Shown: positions 50,528 to 59,577, counted from the stretch's first letter. The stretch: DNA of 64,000 nt from Embleya scabrispora DSM 41855 (GCF_000372745.1 NZ_KB889629.1:60043-124042); one strand, 5' to 3'. A program made the numbers and translations. The notes: generated from the letters alone by a model not told the origin.

Positions 50528-51426
50528 CCGACGACCGTACCTTCCTGGTCTCGCCCGCCACCGGGCCACGCGGCCTGACCTGGCTTCGCCACCGCCTCGG
50601 GCTGCACGCCGATCACGTGCTGGTGGTGCCCTCCAGCGCGAATCCGGCGCCGACCTTCGCGGAGCTGCGCAGGGCCCCCGAGGCGTGGTGGGTGGCGGCG
50701 CGCGAGTTCGCCGACATCCGCGACTTCGAACTGCGGGCCGGACCGGACGGGGAGCGCGCCTTTCGCGTGCAGGTACAGCTGCACTGGTGGGTACACGACG
50801 CCAGGACGGTCGCGCTGCGTCGCCCCGTGGACGCCGTCTCCTTCATCTGCCGCGACGTGGAAAATCGCATTCGCAAGGCGACGGCCATGGTGCACGACGC
50901 CGACGAGGGCCGACTCCAGGACGAACTCGACGCCGCGTTGGCCCACCCGATGGCCTTGGCGGAATACGGGCTCAGTTATCGCCCGGTGGGCGCATTCCTG
51001 CGCGCCGAGGGGATTCCGGACAGTGTCCGCGCGGCGCTGGATGAGGCGCGCTGGGCGGTGCCGCTGGAAAGGGAGCAACAGCGGCTCACCCGAGTGCGGT
51101 TGGAGTTTCACCGGGCACTGATTCGGGAGGGTCCGCAGGCGTTGGTCGCATACTGGCTGACCCGGTTTCCCGATCAGATCAAGGCGGTGGTGGACCACCT
51201 GGACCACCACGGGCCGGCCGCGGGCGCGGATCTCACATTGAGTACGGAACTGCTCGCGCTGCTCGGCAGTGCCGACGATTTCGAGCGCAATCAACTGCGC
51301 AAGTCGATTGTCGCCGGTCTCGCCGCGTCCGGGCCGCGGGGTGCGCAGGTGCTGCGCACCCTGGGCCTGTGGGACGACCTGCTCGAAGGCGGCCCGGACC
51401 TGGGCGAGCGGGGATCACCCGGGTAG
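50524..51426 (+). CDS. SPFH/band-7-like protein, third gene of the unit
   Basis: A 300-residue soluble protein without membrane segment. Its middle has the alternating beta pattern of SPFH/stomatin domains (FRVQVQLHWWVHDARTVALR), then helices (VENRIRKATAMV) and a long charged helix (LEREQQRLTRVRLEFHRAL). The identification is by pattern and is tentative. SPFH proteins form ring or cage oligomers. It overlaps the NTPase gene by 4 bp, with GGGGGAG 7 nt before ATG 50524, and ends in a strong terminator, so it belongs to the same operon. Confidence 0.65.
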   Translation: MTDDRTFLVSPATGPRGLTWLRHRLGLHADHVLVVPSSANPAPTFAELRRAPEAWWVAAREFADIRDFELRAGPDGERAFRVQVQLHWWVHDARTVALRRPVDAVSFICRDVENRIRKATAMVHDADEGRLQDELDAALAHPMALAEYGLSYRPVGAFLRAEGIPDSVRAALDEARWAVPLEREQQRLTRVRLEFHRALIREGPQALVAYWLTRFPDQIKAVVDHLDHHGPAAGADLTLSTELLALLGSADDFERNQLRKSIVAGLAASGPRGAQVLRTLGLWDDLLEGGPDLGERGSPG

Positions 51427-51447
51427 TGAGGCGAACCGGACACGACC

Positions 51448-51481
51448 GGGGGCCGCGCACCGGTTTCGGTGTGCGGCCCCC
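51448..51481 (+). terminator. Terminator of the three-gene unit
   Basis: A 14-bp stem (GGGGGCCGCGCACC with one G-U pair) around a 6-nt loop, 21 bp after the stop. No T-tract. Confidence 0.8.
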
Positions 51482-51503
51482 AGAGTCCGGGCGGCAGTGG
51501 TTG

Positions 51504-51573
51504 TGTCGCTCATCGCCTACGTCGCTTTTTGCCCGCGTCGCTTATCGCTTACGCCGCTGATCGCCTGCGCCGC
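51504..51573. repeat. Degenerate tandem repeat, about 22 bp
   Basis: Three imperfect copies of TCGCTNATCGCCTACGCCGCT lie between the convergent terminator and rpmG. No function suggested. Confidence 0.5.
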
Positions 51574-51669
51574 TTTTCACGCCCGTTGCTTCCGACGTCC
51601 GTCGTTGTTTCACGTCGGATGCCGTCCCGGCGCCCGTCCGTCCTCGGTTTGTCGTTCTCGCCGCGCGGC

Positions 51670-51834
51670 TTATCGTTCCTCGCGGAAGAGCACGTGCTTC
51701 CCGGCGGCCGGGTCGTACTTGCGCAGCGTCATTCGATCCGGATCGTTGCGCCGGTTCTTTCTGGTCACATAGGTGAAACCGGTCCCGGCCGTGGACCGAA
51801 GCTTCACGATCGGACGAAGCTCGTTGCGAGCCAT
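51670..51834 (-). CDS. rpmG: 50S ribosomal protein L33, zinc-free (C-minus) form
   Basis: A 54-residue basic ribosomal protein: [20 protein letters not shown], then [30 protein letters not shown]. It has no cysteine, whereas the standard actinobacterial L33 has four; this is the zinc-independent paralogue type that replaces the zinc form when zinc is scarce. In streptomycetes such copies are commonly under Zur control, but I see no AT-rich Zur-like palindrome upstream. GGAGG precedes ATG 51834 by 6 nt. Confidence 0.93.
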   Translation of the reverse strand: MARNELRPIVKLRSTAGTGFTYVTRKNRRNDPDRMTLRKYDPAAGKHVLFREER

Positions 51835-52032
51835 GCACGCCTCCCGGAGTTTCGAAGTCTGTCCCGATGGCTGCTTCAAGGCGCCCGGGTGCCCGGTTAT
51901 TCCACGACTTCCGCCCGGCCGATTTCCTGGTGTCGTTCGTGGAGAGCGATCGCCGGCCACCGATCGCGCAGGCGACCGGTGGGGCCGGTAAACCCGGGGC
52001 GCGGCGCGGGTCCGCGGTGGGATGCTGACCGG

Positions 52033-52770
52033 GTGAATCGATCGGATGTGCTGCTTCAGATCCCCGCCGAGTTGCAACAGTTCCTGCCGCCGAGGTTGCG
52101 CGGGCTGCCGGTGAGCATCCCCGCCGACGGCGATTCGACGATCGGGCACCTGGTGGAATCGGCCGGACCGCCGCTGCCCGAGGTCGGCGCACTCTTGCTG
52201 AACGGCCGTGAGGTCGGCCCGGGGCACCGTCCGGTCGGTGGTGAGGTGGTGGACGTGCTGCCGATCCGGCGTCCGCAGGCCATTCCGGAGTACGCCGACA
52301 CGCCGCCGCGCTTCCTGCTCGACGTGCACCTGGGTGCGCTGGCCCGCCGGATGCGCCTGGTCGGGATCGACACCGCCTACCACAACGACTGCGACGACCC
52401 GACCCTGGTGATCCAGGCCAACGCCGAACGCCGGGTGCTGCTCACCCAGGACCGCGGCCTGCTCCGGCGCAAGAACCTGTGGTTCGGCGCGTATGTCTAC
52501 GGGATCCGCGCGGACGGCCAACTCGACGACCTGCTGCGCCGCTTCGCGCTGCCGCTCGCGCCCTGGACGCGCTGTACGGCGTGCAATGGCGAGCTGCGGG
52601 TGGCAACGCGCGAGGAGGTCGAGTCCGAGGTCGAGGCGGGCACGCTGGACAAGGTGGACGCGTTCGCCCGATGCCGCGCGTGCGACCGGGTGTACTGGCA
52701 CGGCGCGCACGGTGGCCACCTGGACGAGATCGTGGCGGCGGCACAACGCACTGTCGCGAGCATCCGCTGA
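52033..52770 (+). CDS. Mut7-C RNase-domain protein with ubiquitin-like N terminus
   Basis: A 245-residue protein. Residues 1-85 form a ubiquitin/ThiS-like domain ([30 protein letters not shown]). Residues 90-240 are Mut7-[34 protein letters not shown] (PIN-like Asp residues) and a zinc ribbon CTAC/CRAC. Mut7-C is a presumed RNase; the fusion of the two domains is common in actinobacteria. GTG 52033 has only a weak upstream GGTGGG; the mRNA may be leaderless. Confidence 0.88.
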   Translation: MNRSDVLLQIPAELQQFLPPRLRGLPVSIPADGDSTIGHLVESAGPPLPEVGALLLNGREVGPGHRPVGGEVVDVLPIRRPQAIPEYADTPPRFLLDVHLGALARRMRLVGIDTAYHNDCDDPTLVIQANAERRVLLTQDRGLLRRKNLWFGAYVYGIRADGQLDDLLRRFALPLAPWTRCTACNGELRVATREEVESEVEAGTLDKVDAFARCRACDRVYWHGAHGGHLDEIVAAAQRTVASIR

Positions 52771-52786
52771 TGGCTACGGTCGGGGC

Positions 52787-53656
52787 ATGGACGCTCGCAC
52801 CGGCAGGCGCTGCCACAACGTACTGAATCCGCTGCATTCGCTGGTCTACTTCGCGCCCGAAGGCGACCCGGAGTTCGTCGCGATCGGGCTGAAGAAGGGG
52901 CGGATGGGCTACTTCGCGTCCCGAGCCGCGCCGATGGGAGCGGTCGGCGCGGCCACCGTGCGGGCCACCTTCTACAACTTCGGCCCGGACCTGATCCGCA
53001 GGCACATCCCGGCCGCCTGGGCCCTGGCCGCCCCGGAGGCGGTGCACGCGGCCCGGATGCGCGTGGTCGACCGGGCGCTGCGCCGGATCCTGGGCGAGGA
53101 CGTGATCCGCTCGGCGGAACTGCGCGAGGCGGCCGAGTTGGCCCTGTCCTGCGCGTGGGCGGGTGGCCCGGAGGGCCGGGCGCTGTACGCGGCATACGCC
53201 GAACTCGACGCGCCCGACCCGGCGGAACATCCGCACCTGGCGCTGTGGCACGCCGCCACGCTGATTCGCGAGTATCGGGGCGACGGGCACCTGATGGCCC
53301 TGGTCGAGGCCGAACTGGACGGCGTCGAGGCGCTGTTCACGCACACCGCGACCGGGCGCGGCTTCGTCCCGGAGTTCGCGGTGGTCAGCCGCGGCTGGAC
53401 CGTCGAGCAGTGGGAGGCGGCCCGCGACCGGTTGGCCGGCCGCGGCCTGGTCGACGCGACCGGCGCGCTCACCGACGCGGGCCGGGTACTGCGGCGCGGC
53501 ATCGAGGACCACACCGATCGCCTCGGCCGCGCCCCCTTCGACCACCTCGGCGACACGGACACGGCCCGCCTCACCGACCTGGCCGCGATGCTGACCGGTA
53601 CGGCGTTGGCCAACGGCGCTTTTCCGGCGGGGGTGTTCGCGACGCCGACGGGCTGA
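52787..53656 (+). CDS. SCO6745-family protein
   Basis: A 289-residue alpha-helical protein of a family conserved in actinobacteria and named after SCO6745. Typical stretches: NVLNPLHSLVYFAPE, RMGYFASRAAPMGAV, ATFYNFGPDLIRRHIPAAW and the C-terminal winged-helix-like GWTVEQWEAARDRLAGRGLV. The function is unknown; the C-terminal part resembles a MarR-like wing. It follows the Mut7-C gene by 16 bp and is likely co-transcribed. Confidence 0.85.
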   Translation: MDARTGRRCHNVLNPLHSLVYFAPEGDPEFVAIGLKKGRMGYFASRAAPMGAVGAATVRATFYNFGPDLIRRHIPAAWALAAPEAVHAARMRVVDRALRRILGEDVIRSAELREAAELALSCAWAGGPEGRALYAAYAELDAPDPAEHPHLALWHAATLIREYRGDGHLMALVEAELDGVEALFTHTATGRGFVPEFAVVSRGWTVEQWEAARDRLAGRGLVDATGALTDAGRVLRRGIEDHTDRLGRAPFDHLGDTDTARLTDLAAMLTGTALANGAFPAGVFATPTG

Positions 53657-53784
53657 CGCGGACGGGGGAGCGGGCCGGGGCGGCTTCGGGCCGGGTTCGG
53701 ATCGGGTTCGGGCCCGTACGATTCGCGATCGAAGGCGTGCCCGATTCCGACCCCGGCCTCGAAACTTCCCGCCCGGGCCTCGGC

Positions 53785-54750
53785 TCAGCGAATCCGGCCC
53801 CGGGCCCGCAGCGGTACGGACGGCAATGCCGGCGCGTGCATTCGCGGCCCGTCGTAGCCGGTCACCGTGCCGAAGTCGGACCCGTCCGCCCACGCCGCGC
53901 GCGCGGCCGTGACCTCCTCGCCCGTGCGCGCGACGAAGTTCCACCACATCACGATCTCCTCGGCGAACGGCTCGCCACCGAGCAGCATCAGATCGGCCCC
54001 GTTCGCCGACCGGATCGACAGCGAGGTCCGCCCGCAGCCCAGATACAGCAGCCCGCCGGGGGTGAGCGGCACGCCGTCCACCTCGGCCTCGCCCGACATC
54101 GACAACACCGCGTACTCGAAGTCGGGCTCCAGCGGCGGCCGGACATCCGCGCCCGGCGCCAGGGTCAGGTCCGCGCCGACGAGTGGGCTGTAGGTGGTGC
54201 CCGGTGAGGTGGAGCCGTCCAGCGTGCCCATGATCACGGTCGCGGTCAGGCCGCCGCCGGTGACCACCGGCAACTCCGCGTGGTGCTCGAATTGCGGGTC
54301 CACGTGCCGATGCGCGTCCGGCAGCGCGACCCACAACTGGGCGCCGTGCAACAACCGGGCGTGCTCGCGCGGCGACTCCTCGGAGTGCGAGATGGCCCGG
54401 CCCGAGGTCATCAGACCCAGCTCGCCGGGCCGTACGGTGGCGAGGCTGCCCAGGCTGTCCCGGTGCAGCACACTGCCCTCGCGCAGCCAACTCACCGTCT
54501 GCAGGCCCAGGTGCGGGTGCGGCGGCACCTGCATGCCGGGCTCGTCCGCGATGTCGTCCGGCCCGTAGTGGTCCACGAAGCACCACGCGCCGATCATCCG
54601 TCGACCCAGGCTCGGCAACAACCGGCGGACCATGGTGCTCTCGCCCAGTTGCACATCGCGTGCCTTCAACAACTCGTGGACGGGTTCGCCGGGCACATCG
54701 GCACGACCGCCGCACGTGGTCAGGGTCGGTCGGGTATCGAGATTGCTCAT
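53785..54750 (-). CDS. Pirin-family protein
   Basis: A 321-residue bicupin. The N-terminal cupin has the metal set CFVDHYGP, PPHPHLGLQTVSWL and ISHSEES, giving three His and one Glu. The C-terminal cupin is metal-free, as usual. Bacterial pirins include quercetin dioxygenases and redox-sensing regulators of pyruvate dehydrogenase; the activity here is unknown. ATG 54750 is the conserved start. Confidence 0.92.
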   Translation of the reverse strand: MSNLDTRPTLTTCGGRADVPGEPVHELLKARDVQLGESTMVRRLLPSLGRRMIGAWCFVDHYGPDDIADEPGMQVPPHPHLGLQTVSWLREGSVLHRDSLGSLATVRPGELGLMTSGRAISHSEESPREHARLLHGAQLWVALPDAHRHVDPQFEHHAELPVVTGGGLTATVIMGTLDGSTSPGTTYSPLVGADLTLAPGADVRPPLEPDFEYAVLSMSGEAEVDGVPLTPGGLLYLGCGRTSLSIRSANGADLMLLGGEPFAEEIVMWWNFVARTGEEVTAARAAWADGSDFGTVTGYDGPRMHAPALPSVPLRARGRIR

Positions 54751-54898
54751 GGCGCCAACGGTACGCGGAGCGTAAAGCGTGCGTCCGGCCCCGCGGCGGT
54801 CGGCCCGAGGGCGGGTTCCGGGATCGGTGGGAAACGCGCGGTCCAGCGGAGAGGTCGGTGGGATCGGCCGAGCCGCCGGTGACGACGACGCCCGACCG

Positions 54899-55258
54899 TC
54901 AGGCCGCCGGGCCGTTTTGGCTCAGGGCGAAGGCGGTGGCCTGGAGGGCGATGGCGGCGAGCACCAGAGGGAGGGTGACGGTGGTGCGGCGGCCGCCCGG
55001 TCGGCGGGCGGGGCGCACCAGCGCGACCAGGGCCGTCACGAAGCTGAGTGCGAACAGGCCGAAGACCCACGGGAGTCGGGTTTCGTACCAGTCACGGCAC
55101 GCCTGGTTGGCGCAGGATTCGGTGGCGCCGCCGAAGCCGATCAGGATGAACAGGTCGGTCATCGCGACCACGACGAACGCGAAGAGGCCGACGACGAACG
55201 CCGCCGCACGGGCGAAGCCGTCGCCGTTGCTGCCCGGGGTGGGAGGCGTGTAGGTCAT
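54899..55258 (-). CDS. Small membrane protein, unknown function
   Basis: A 119-residue protein with three hydrophobic helices (FARAAAFVVGLFAFVVVAM, WVFGLFALSFVTALVALV, LPLVLAAIALQATAFAL). Two cysteines (SCANQAC) lie in the first loop, perhaps a disulfide outside. No family recognised. Start 55258 (55294 possible); ribosome-binding site weak. Confidence 0.65.
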   Translation of the reverse strand: MTYTPPTPGSNGDGFARAAAFVVGLFAFVVVAMTDLFILIGFGGATESCANQACRDWYETRLPWVFGLFALSFVTALVALVRPARRPGGRRTTVTLPLVLAAIALQATAFALSQNGPAA

Positions 55259-55421
55259 GCGGATCAAGCTAGGCGGCGGGTCCGACGCGGGCATCCGTAC
55301 AAGTACTCACTTCGGCGTCCGACCGCCGACGTAACGCGGCGATCCGTGTGGGGCGCGGCGTCGCGGCTGCGCTGTGCGCGCGCCGCTCGGCGAGCGACTC
55401 GGCGCTGCGGCCGCTCGTGTG

Positions 55422-56225
55422 CTACTCGGCGACCAGGATCTCCAGTCCCGCGTCGCGCAACGCGTCGAGTGTGTCCGAGTCGGCCGGACCGCTGGTGATC
55501 AGCAGGTCGATGTCCGCCAGCGGGCACACCTCGGCGAGTTCGATCCGGCCCAGCTTCGAGCCGTCGGCCACCACGACCCGACGCCCGGCCGCCCGCAACA
55601 TCGCGCGCTTGGCCTCCGCCTCGGGCAGGTTCACGTTGGTGATGCCACCCGTGGGATGAACGCCGTTGCAGCCGAGGAAGACCGTGTCGGCGTGGATTCG
55701 CTCCAGGATGTGGTCGCCGAGCGGATTGATCAGGGAGTGCTGCAACGGTCGCAGGGTGCCGCCGGTGACCACGACGGAGAACCGGGGGATGGCGCGCTCC
55801 AACTCCAGTGCGATGGTCAGCCCGTTGGTGAACACCACGAGGTCGCGCAGGTCGTCGCGGTCCACCAGGGCTCGGGCCACGAACGTGGTGGTCGTGCCCA
55901 CGTCCAGGACCACGCTCTCGGACGGCGACACCAGCGCCGCGGCGGCCTGCCCGATCAGCGTCTTCGCGGGAGACGCCGAGGTCAGTGCCTCCTCGAAGGA
56001 CGGCTCGACCCGGGGATCGCGGCCGGTGAACATGGCACCGCCGCGGACTCGGCGCAGCCGACCCTGGCGCTCCAACACCTCCAGGTCGGCCCTCACCGTC
56101 ACGCGCGAGATGCCGAACGCCTCGGCCAGATCGGTGACCTTGGCGAAGCCTCGATCCGCGATCGTCGCGGCCATCCGGGCGCGGCGGCCCTCGGCGGGCA
56201 GACCGTCGGTGTCGTCGTCAGGCAT
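55422..56225 (-). CDS. DeoR/GlpR-family sugar-metabolism regulator
   Basis: A 267-residue repressor. DeoR winged helix at about 15-70 (MAATIADRGFAKVTDLAEAF, ISRVTVRADLEVLERQGRL). The sugar-phosphate-sensing domain has VVLDVGTTTTFVARAL, VFTNGLTIA, VVTGGTLRP, CNGVHPTGGITN and VADGSKLGR. It is divergent from galT and almost certainly controls the gal genes. I choose ATG 56225 because its promoter copy predicts an mRNA starting there: the -10 hexamer ends 7 nt upstream, as for galT. The frame continues to ATG 56234, but that codon lies in the -10. Confidence 0.9.
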   Translation of the reverse strand: MPDDDTDGLPAEGRRARMAATIADRGFAKVTDLAEAFGISRVTVRADLEVLERQGRLRRVRGGAMFTGRDPRVEPSFEEALTSASPAKTLIGQAAAALVSPSESVVLDVGTTTTFVARALVDRDDLRDLVVFTNGLTIALELERAIPRFSVVVTGGTLRPLQHSLINPLGDHILERIHADTVFLGCNGVHPTGGITNVNLPEAEAKRAMLRAAGRRVVVADGSKLGRIELAEVCPLADIDLLITSGPADSDTLDALRDAGLEILVAE

Positions 56226-56232
56226 GGGCAGC

Positions 56233-56262
56233 ATCTTGCGGACACCTTCCGAAACTTGTCAA
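56233..56262 (-). promoter_or_regulatory. Promoter/operator copy for the DeoR gene
   Basis: On the minus strand: TTGACA, 18 bp, CAAGAT, then 7 nt to ATG 56225. The sequence TTGACAAGTTT-C-GGAA and GCAAGAT match the galT promoter. The repeat spanning -35 and spacer is a likely operator for the DeoR protein (autoregulation). Confidence 0.7.
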
Positions 56263-56348
56263 ACCGCAGGTGGGCCCGGGTAGAGGCGGACGAGAGCGGC
56301 GGCAATGACAAGCCTCTCGCCAACCAAAGCCTTCTCAGGACTTTCTCA

Positions 56349-56377
56349 TTGACAAGTTTTGGAAAGCTTCGCAAGAT
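56349..56377 (+). promoter_or_regulatory. Promoter/operator copy for galT
   Basis: TTGACA (56349-56354), 17 bp, CAAGAT (56372-56377), then 7 nt to ATG 56385, predicting a leaderless mRNA; no Shine-Dalgarno exists. AGTTTTGGAAAG after the -35 repeats the DeoR-side copy in the opposite orientation. Confidence 0.72.
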
Positions 56378-56384
56378 TGAATGT

Positions 56385-57500
56385 ATGAAGAAGACGCAGG
56401 CCGTCATGGCCGACGGTCGCGAGATCGTCTACTACGACACGCGGGACGACGCGGTCCGCACCGCCGTCGACTCGCGCGACCTCGCCCCCGTGGTCAGCGG
56501 CTCCGAGATGCGCTACGACCGACTGCTCGACGAGTGGGTCGTGGTCGCCTCGCACCGGCAGACCCGGACCCACCTGCCCGCCGCGGACGCGTGCCCGCTG
56601 TGCCCGTCCACGCCGGAGCGGGCCACCGAGGTCGCCGAGGCCGACTACGAGGTCGTCGTCTTCGAGAACCGCTTTCCCTCGATGTCCGCCCCCTCGATGC
56701 CCGGCTCGTCCACGTCCGCACCGGTCGGGCGGCCCGAGCCCGGCTGGGACCGCGACCCCTTCCCGCGCCGGCCCTCCGGCGGGCGGTGCGAGGTGGTCTG
56801 CTTCACCCCCGAGCACGAAGCGTCCTTCAAGGACCTCACCCCCGAGCGCGCGCGTCTGGTGCTGGACGCGTGGACCGACCGCACCGCCGAGTTGTCCGCG
56901 CTGCCCGGCGTCGAGCAGGTGTACTGCTTCGAGAACCGCGGCCGGGAGATCGGCGTCACGCTGCCGCACTCGCACGGGCAGATCTACGCCTACCCGTTCG
57001 TCACCCCGCGCACGGCCACGATGATCGCGAGCACGGCCGCACACCGGCACCGCACCGGCCGCAACCTGTTCGAGGACGTGCTCGCCGCCGAGCGGGCCGA
57101 CGGGTCGCGGATCGTGGCCGAGAGCGAGCACTGGACCGCGTTCGTGCCCGCCGCCGCGCGCTGGCCGTACGAGGTGCACCTGTACCCGAACCGCCGGGTG
57201 CCGGACCTGCTCGCATTGGAGGAGGCCGCGCGCGCCGAATTCGGGCCGATGTACCTGGATCTGCTCGGCCGCTTCGACCGTCTCTTCGACGGCGAGCCCG
57301 CGCCGTACATCGCCGCCTGGCAGCAGGCGCCGGTCCGCTCGGGCCGGGTCGACTTCGCGCTCCACCTGGAGCTTTTCTCGATTCGGCGGGCACCGGGCAA
57401 GCTGAAGTACCTTGCCGGAAGCGAATCCGGGATGGGTGTGTTCATCAGCGACGTACCGCCGGAGACCGCGGCGGCACGACTGCGGGAGGTCGGCGAATGA
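56385..57500 (+). CDS. galT: Galactose-1-phosphate uridylyltransferase
   Basis: A 371-residue HIT-superfamily enzyme of the Leloir pathway, swapping UMP between UDP-glucose and galactose-1-phosphate. Zinc ligands CPLCP, uridine contact FENRFPSM, the active-site motif GVTLPHSHGQIYAYP (His-x-His nucleophile), and YEVHLYPNRRVPDL are intact. First gene of galTEK; its stop overlaps the galE start (ATGA). ATG 56385 has no ribosome-binding site and fits a leaderless transcript. Confidence 0.95.
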   Translation: MKKTQAVMADGREIVYYDTRDDAVRTAVDSRDLAPVVSGSEMRYDRLLDEWVVVASHRQTRTHLPAADACPLCPSTPERATEVAEADYEVVVFENRFPSMSAPSMPGSSTSAPVGRPEPGWDRDPFPRRPSGGRCEVVCFTPEHEASFKDLTPERARLVLDAWTDRTAELSALPGVEQVYCFENRGREIGVTLPHSHGQIYAYPFVTPRTATMIASTAAHRHRTGRNLFEDVLAAERADGSRIVAESEHWTAFVPAAARWPYEVHLYPNRRVPDLLALEEAARAEFGPMYLDLLGRFDRLFDGEPAPYIAAWQQAPVRSGRVDFALHLELFSIRRAPGKLKYLAGSESGMGVFISDVPPETAAARLREVGE

Positions 57501-58471
57501 GGCTCATGGTCACCGGCGGTGCGGGCTACGTGGGCAGCGTGGTCGCCGCCCACCTGGTCGCGGCCGGACACGACGTGGTGGTGCTCGACGACCTGTCCAC
57601 CGGGCATCGCGACGCGGTTCCGGACAAGGCGGGATTCGTCGAGGGTCGGGTCCAGGACGCCGCCCGATACCTGGACGCGTCGTTCGACGCGGTCCTGCAC
57701 TTCGCCGCCTCCTCCCTGGTGGGCGAGTCCGTCACCGACCCGGCCAAGTACTGGCACAACAACGTCGGCGGCTCGCTCGCGCTGCTGGACGCGCTGCGTA
57801 CGCACGGCGTCACCCGCTTCGTGTTCTCCTCCACCGCGGCCGTCTACGGTGCCCCCGAGGTCTCGCCGATCACCGAGGACGCGCCGTGCGCGCCGACGAA
57901 CCCGTACGGCGCCTCGAAGTTGACGGTCGATCACCTGATTACCTCGTACTGCGCCGCGTACGGCCTGCGGGCGGTGAGCCTGCGCTACTTCAACGTCGCG
58001 GGCGCGTACGGCCGGTACGGCGAGCGGCACGCGACCGAGACCCACCTGATCCCGCTGGCCCTCCAGGTGCCCAACGGCACTCGCGGCTCGGTCGCGCTGT
58101 ACGGCACCGACTACCCGACACCCGACGGGACGTGCGTGCGCGACTACATCCACGTCGCCGACCTGGCCGACGCGCACCTGCTCGCCCTCGCCGCGACCGG
58201 CGGGGGCGGCGCCGCGACCGGGCACCTGATCTGCAACCTCGGCAACGGGACCGGCTTCTCGGTCCGCGACGTGGTGGACGCGGTCCGGACGGTGACCGGC
58301 TGCGCGGTGCCCGCGCACGAGGCGCCACGCCGGGCGGGCGATCCGCCGGTACTGGTGGCCGCCGCCGACCGGGCCCGCGACCTGCTCGGTTGGCGTCCCA
58401 CCCGGACCTCGCTGGAGGACATCGTGGCGGACGCGTGGTCGTTCCTGCGGGACGGCGAGGCGGGGTGGTGA
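57497..58471 (+). CDS. galE: UDP-glucose 4-epimerase
   Basis: A 324-residue extended SDR that interconverts UDP-galactose and UDP-glucose. Cofactor motif GGAGYVGS, LDDLSTGH, HFAASSLVGESV, catalytic SSTAAVYG with YGASK (Tyr/Lys), RYFNVAGA and RDYIHVADLADAH. Translationally coupled on both sides: it overlaps galT by 4 bp and galK by 4 bp. Confidence 0.96.
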   Translation: MRLMVTGGAGYVGSVVAAHLVAAGHDVVVLDDLSTGHRDAVPDKAGFVEGRVQDAARYLDASFDAVLHFAASSLVGESVTDPAKYWHNNVGGSLALLDALRTHGVTRFVFSSTAAVYGAPEVSPITEDAPCAPTNPYGASKLTVDHLITSYCAAYGLRAVSLRYFNVAGAYGRYGERHATETHLIPLALQVPNGTRGSVALYGTDYPTPDGTCVRDYIHVADLADAHLLALAATGGGGAATGHLICNLGNGTGFSVRDVVDAVRTVTGCAVPAHEAPRRAGDPPVLVAAADRARDLLGWRPTRTSLEDIVADAWSFLRDGEAGW

Positions 58472-59577
58472 GCGAGTTCCGCGTCGAGGGGATCTGGGCG
58501 GCACCGGGCCGGGTCAACGTGATCGGTGAACACACCGACTACAACAACGGGTTCGTATTGCCGATCGCGATCCCACACACCGCGCGCGCCGCCGTCGGGC
58601 GGCGTACGGATGGCCGACTGCGCCTGGCGTCCGGTCACGCCGGGAGCGAATCGGTCGACCTGGCGATCGCCGACCTGGCGCCCGGCGCGCTGACCGGGTG
58701 GGCCGCGTATCCGGCCGGCGTGTTGTGGGCGTTGCGCGCGGCGGGGCACGAGGTCGGCGGCGCCGACATCAGGATCGACAGCGACGTGCCGGTGGGAGCG
58801 GGCTTGTCCTCGTCGGCGGCCCTGTCCTGCGCGGTTGCGCTGGCGCTCGATGATCTGTACGAACTGGGCCTGGATCGCGTCGAGTTGGCCCGGATCGCGC
58901 AGCGCGTGGAGACCGACTTCGTGGGCGTGCCGGTCGGCATGCTGGACCAGATGGCCTCGCTCGGCTGCGTCGCGGGCCACGCGTTCTTCCTCGACTGTCG
59001 TGACCTGACCGGCAGTCACGTCCCGTTCGACTGCGCGGGCGCGGGATTGCGGCTGCTGGTGATCGACACCCGAGCCCGACACGCGCTCGTGGACGGCGGG
59101 TACGCGGAGCGCCGGGCCTCCTGCGAAGAGGCGGCACGACTGCTCGGGGTGCCGTCGCTGCGCGAGGTGACCGATCCGGACGCGGCCCTGGCGGCGCTGC
59201 CGGACGGGCCGTTGCGCCGTCGGGTGCGGCACGTGCTCACCGAGAACGCGCGGGTGCTGCGCGTGGTGCAGGCCCTGCGGGTGGGCGATGTCCGGGCGAT
59301 CGGGCCCGAGCTGACCGCCTCGCACGTGTCGATGCGCGACGACTACACGATCTCCTGCGCCGAACTGGACACCGCCGTGGACACCGCACTGGCCACGGGT
59401 GCGCTGGGCGCCCGGCTGGTCGGCGGCGGCTTCGGCGGCTCGGCCATCGCGCTGGTCGACGCGGACCGGTGCGCGGCGGTCGAGGAGGCGGTCGAGAAGG
59501 CCTTCGCGGTCCACGGATTCACCGCACCGCGCTTCTTCCAGGCGGTGCCGTCGGCGGGGGCGCGCCGGGAGTCCTGA
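58468..59577 (+). CDS. galK: Galactokinase
   Basis: A 369-residue GHMP kinase that phosphorylates galactose at C1. Galactokinase signature GRVNVIGEHTDYNNGFVLP, ATP loop VPVGAGLSSSAAL, catalytic Asp in GMLDQMAS, and GGGFGGSAIAL near the end. GTG 58468 overlaps the galE stop (GTGA). It is last in the operon. No clear terminator follows; a repeat tract lies 180 bp on. Confidence 0.96.
   Translation: MSEFRVEGIWAAPGRVNVIGEHTDYNNGFVLPIAIPHTARAAVGRRTDGRLRLASGHAGSESVDLAIADLAPGALTGWAAYPAGVLWALRAAGHEVGGADIRIDSDVPVGAGLSSSAALSCAVALALDDLYELGLDRVELARIAQRVETDFVGVPVGMLDQMASLGCVAGHAFFLDCRDLTGSHVPFDCAGAGLRLLVIDTRARHALVDGGYAERRASCEEAARLLGVPSLREVTDPDAALAALPDGPLRRRVRHVLTENARVLRVVQALRVGDVRAIGPELTASHVSMRDDYTISCAELDTAVDTALATGALGARLVGGGFGGSAIALVDADRCAAVEEAVEKAFAVHGFTAPRFFQAVPSAGARRES

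Noticed and set aside
47605..51426. Calling the three-gene unit a known CBASS or Pycsar system
   Set aside because: There is no CD-NTase, no recognisable TIR, nuclease or membrane effector, and the second gene is an NTPase; the cyclase similarity alone is not enough.
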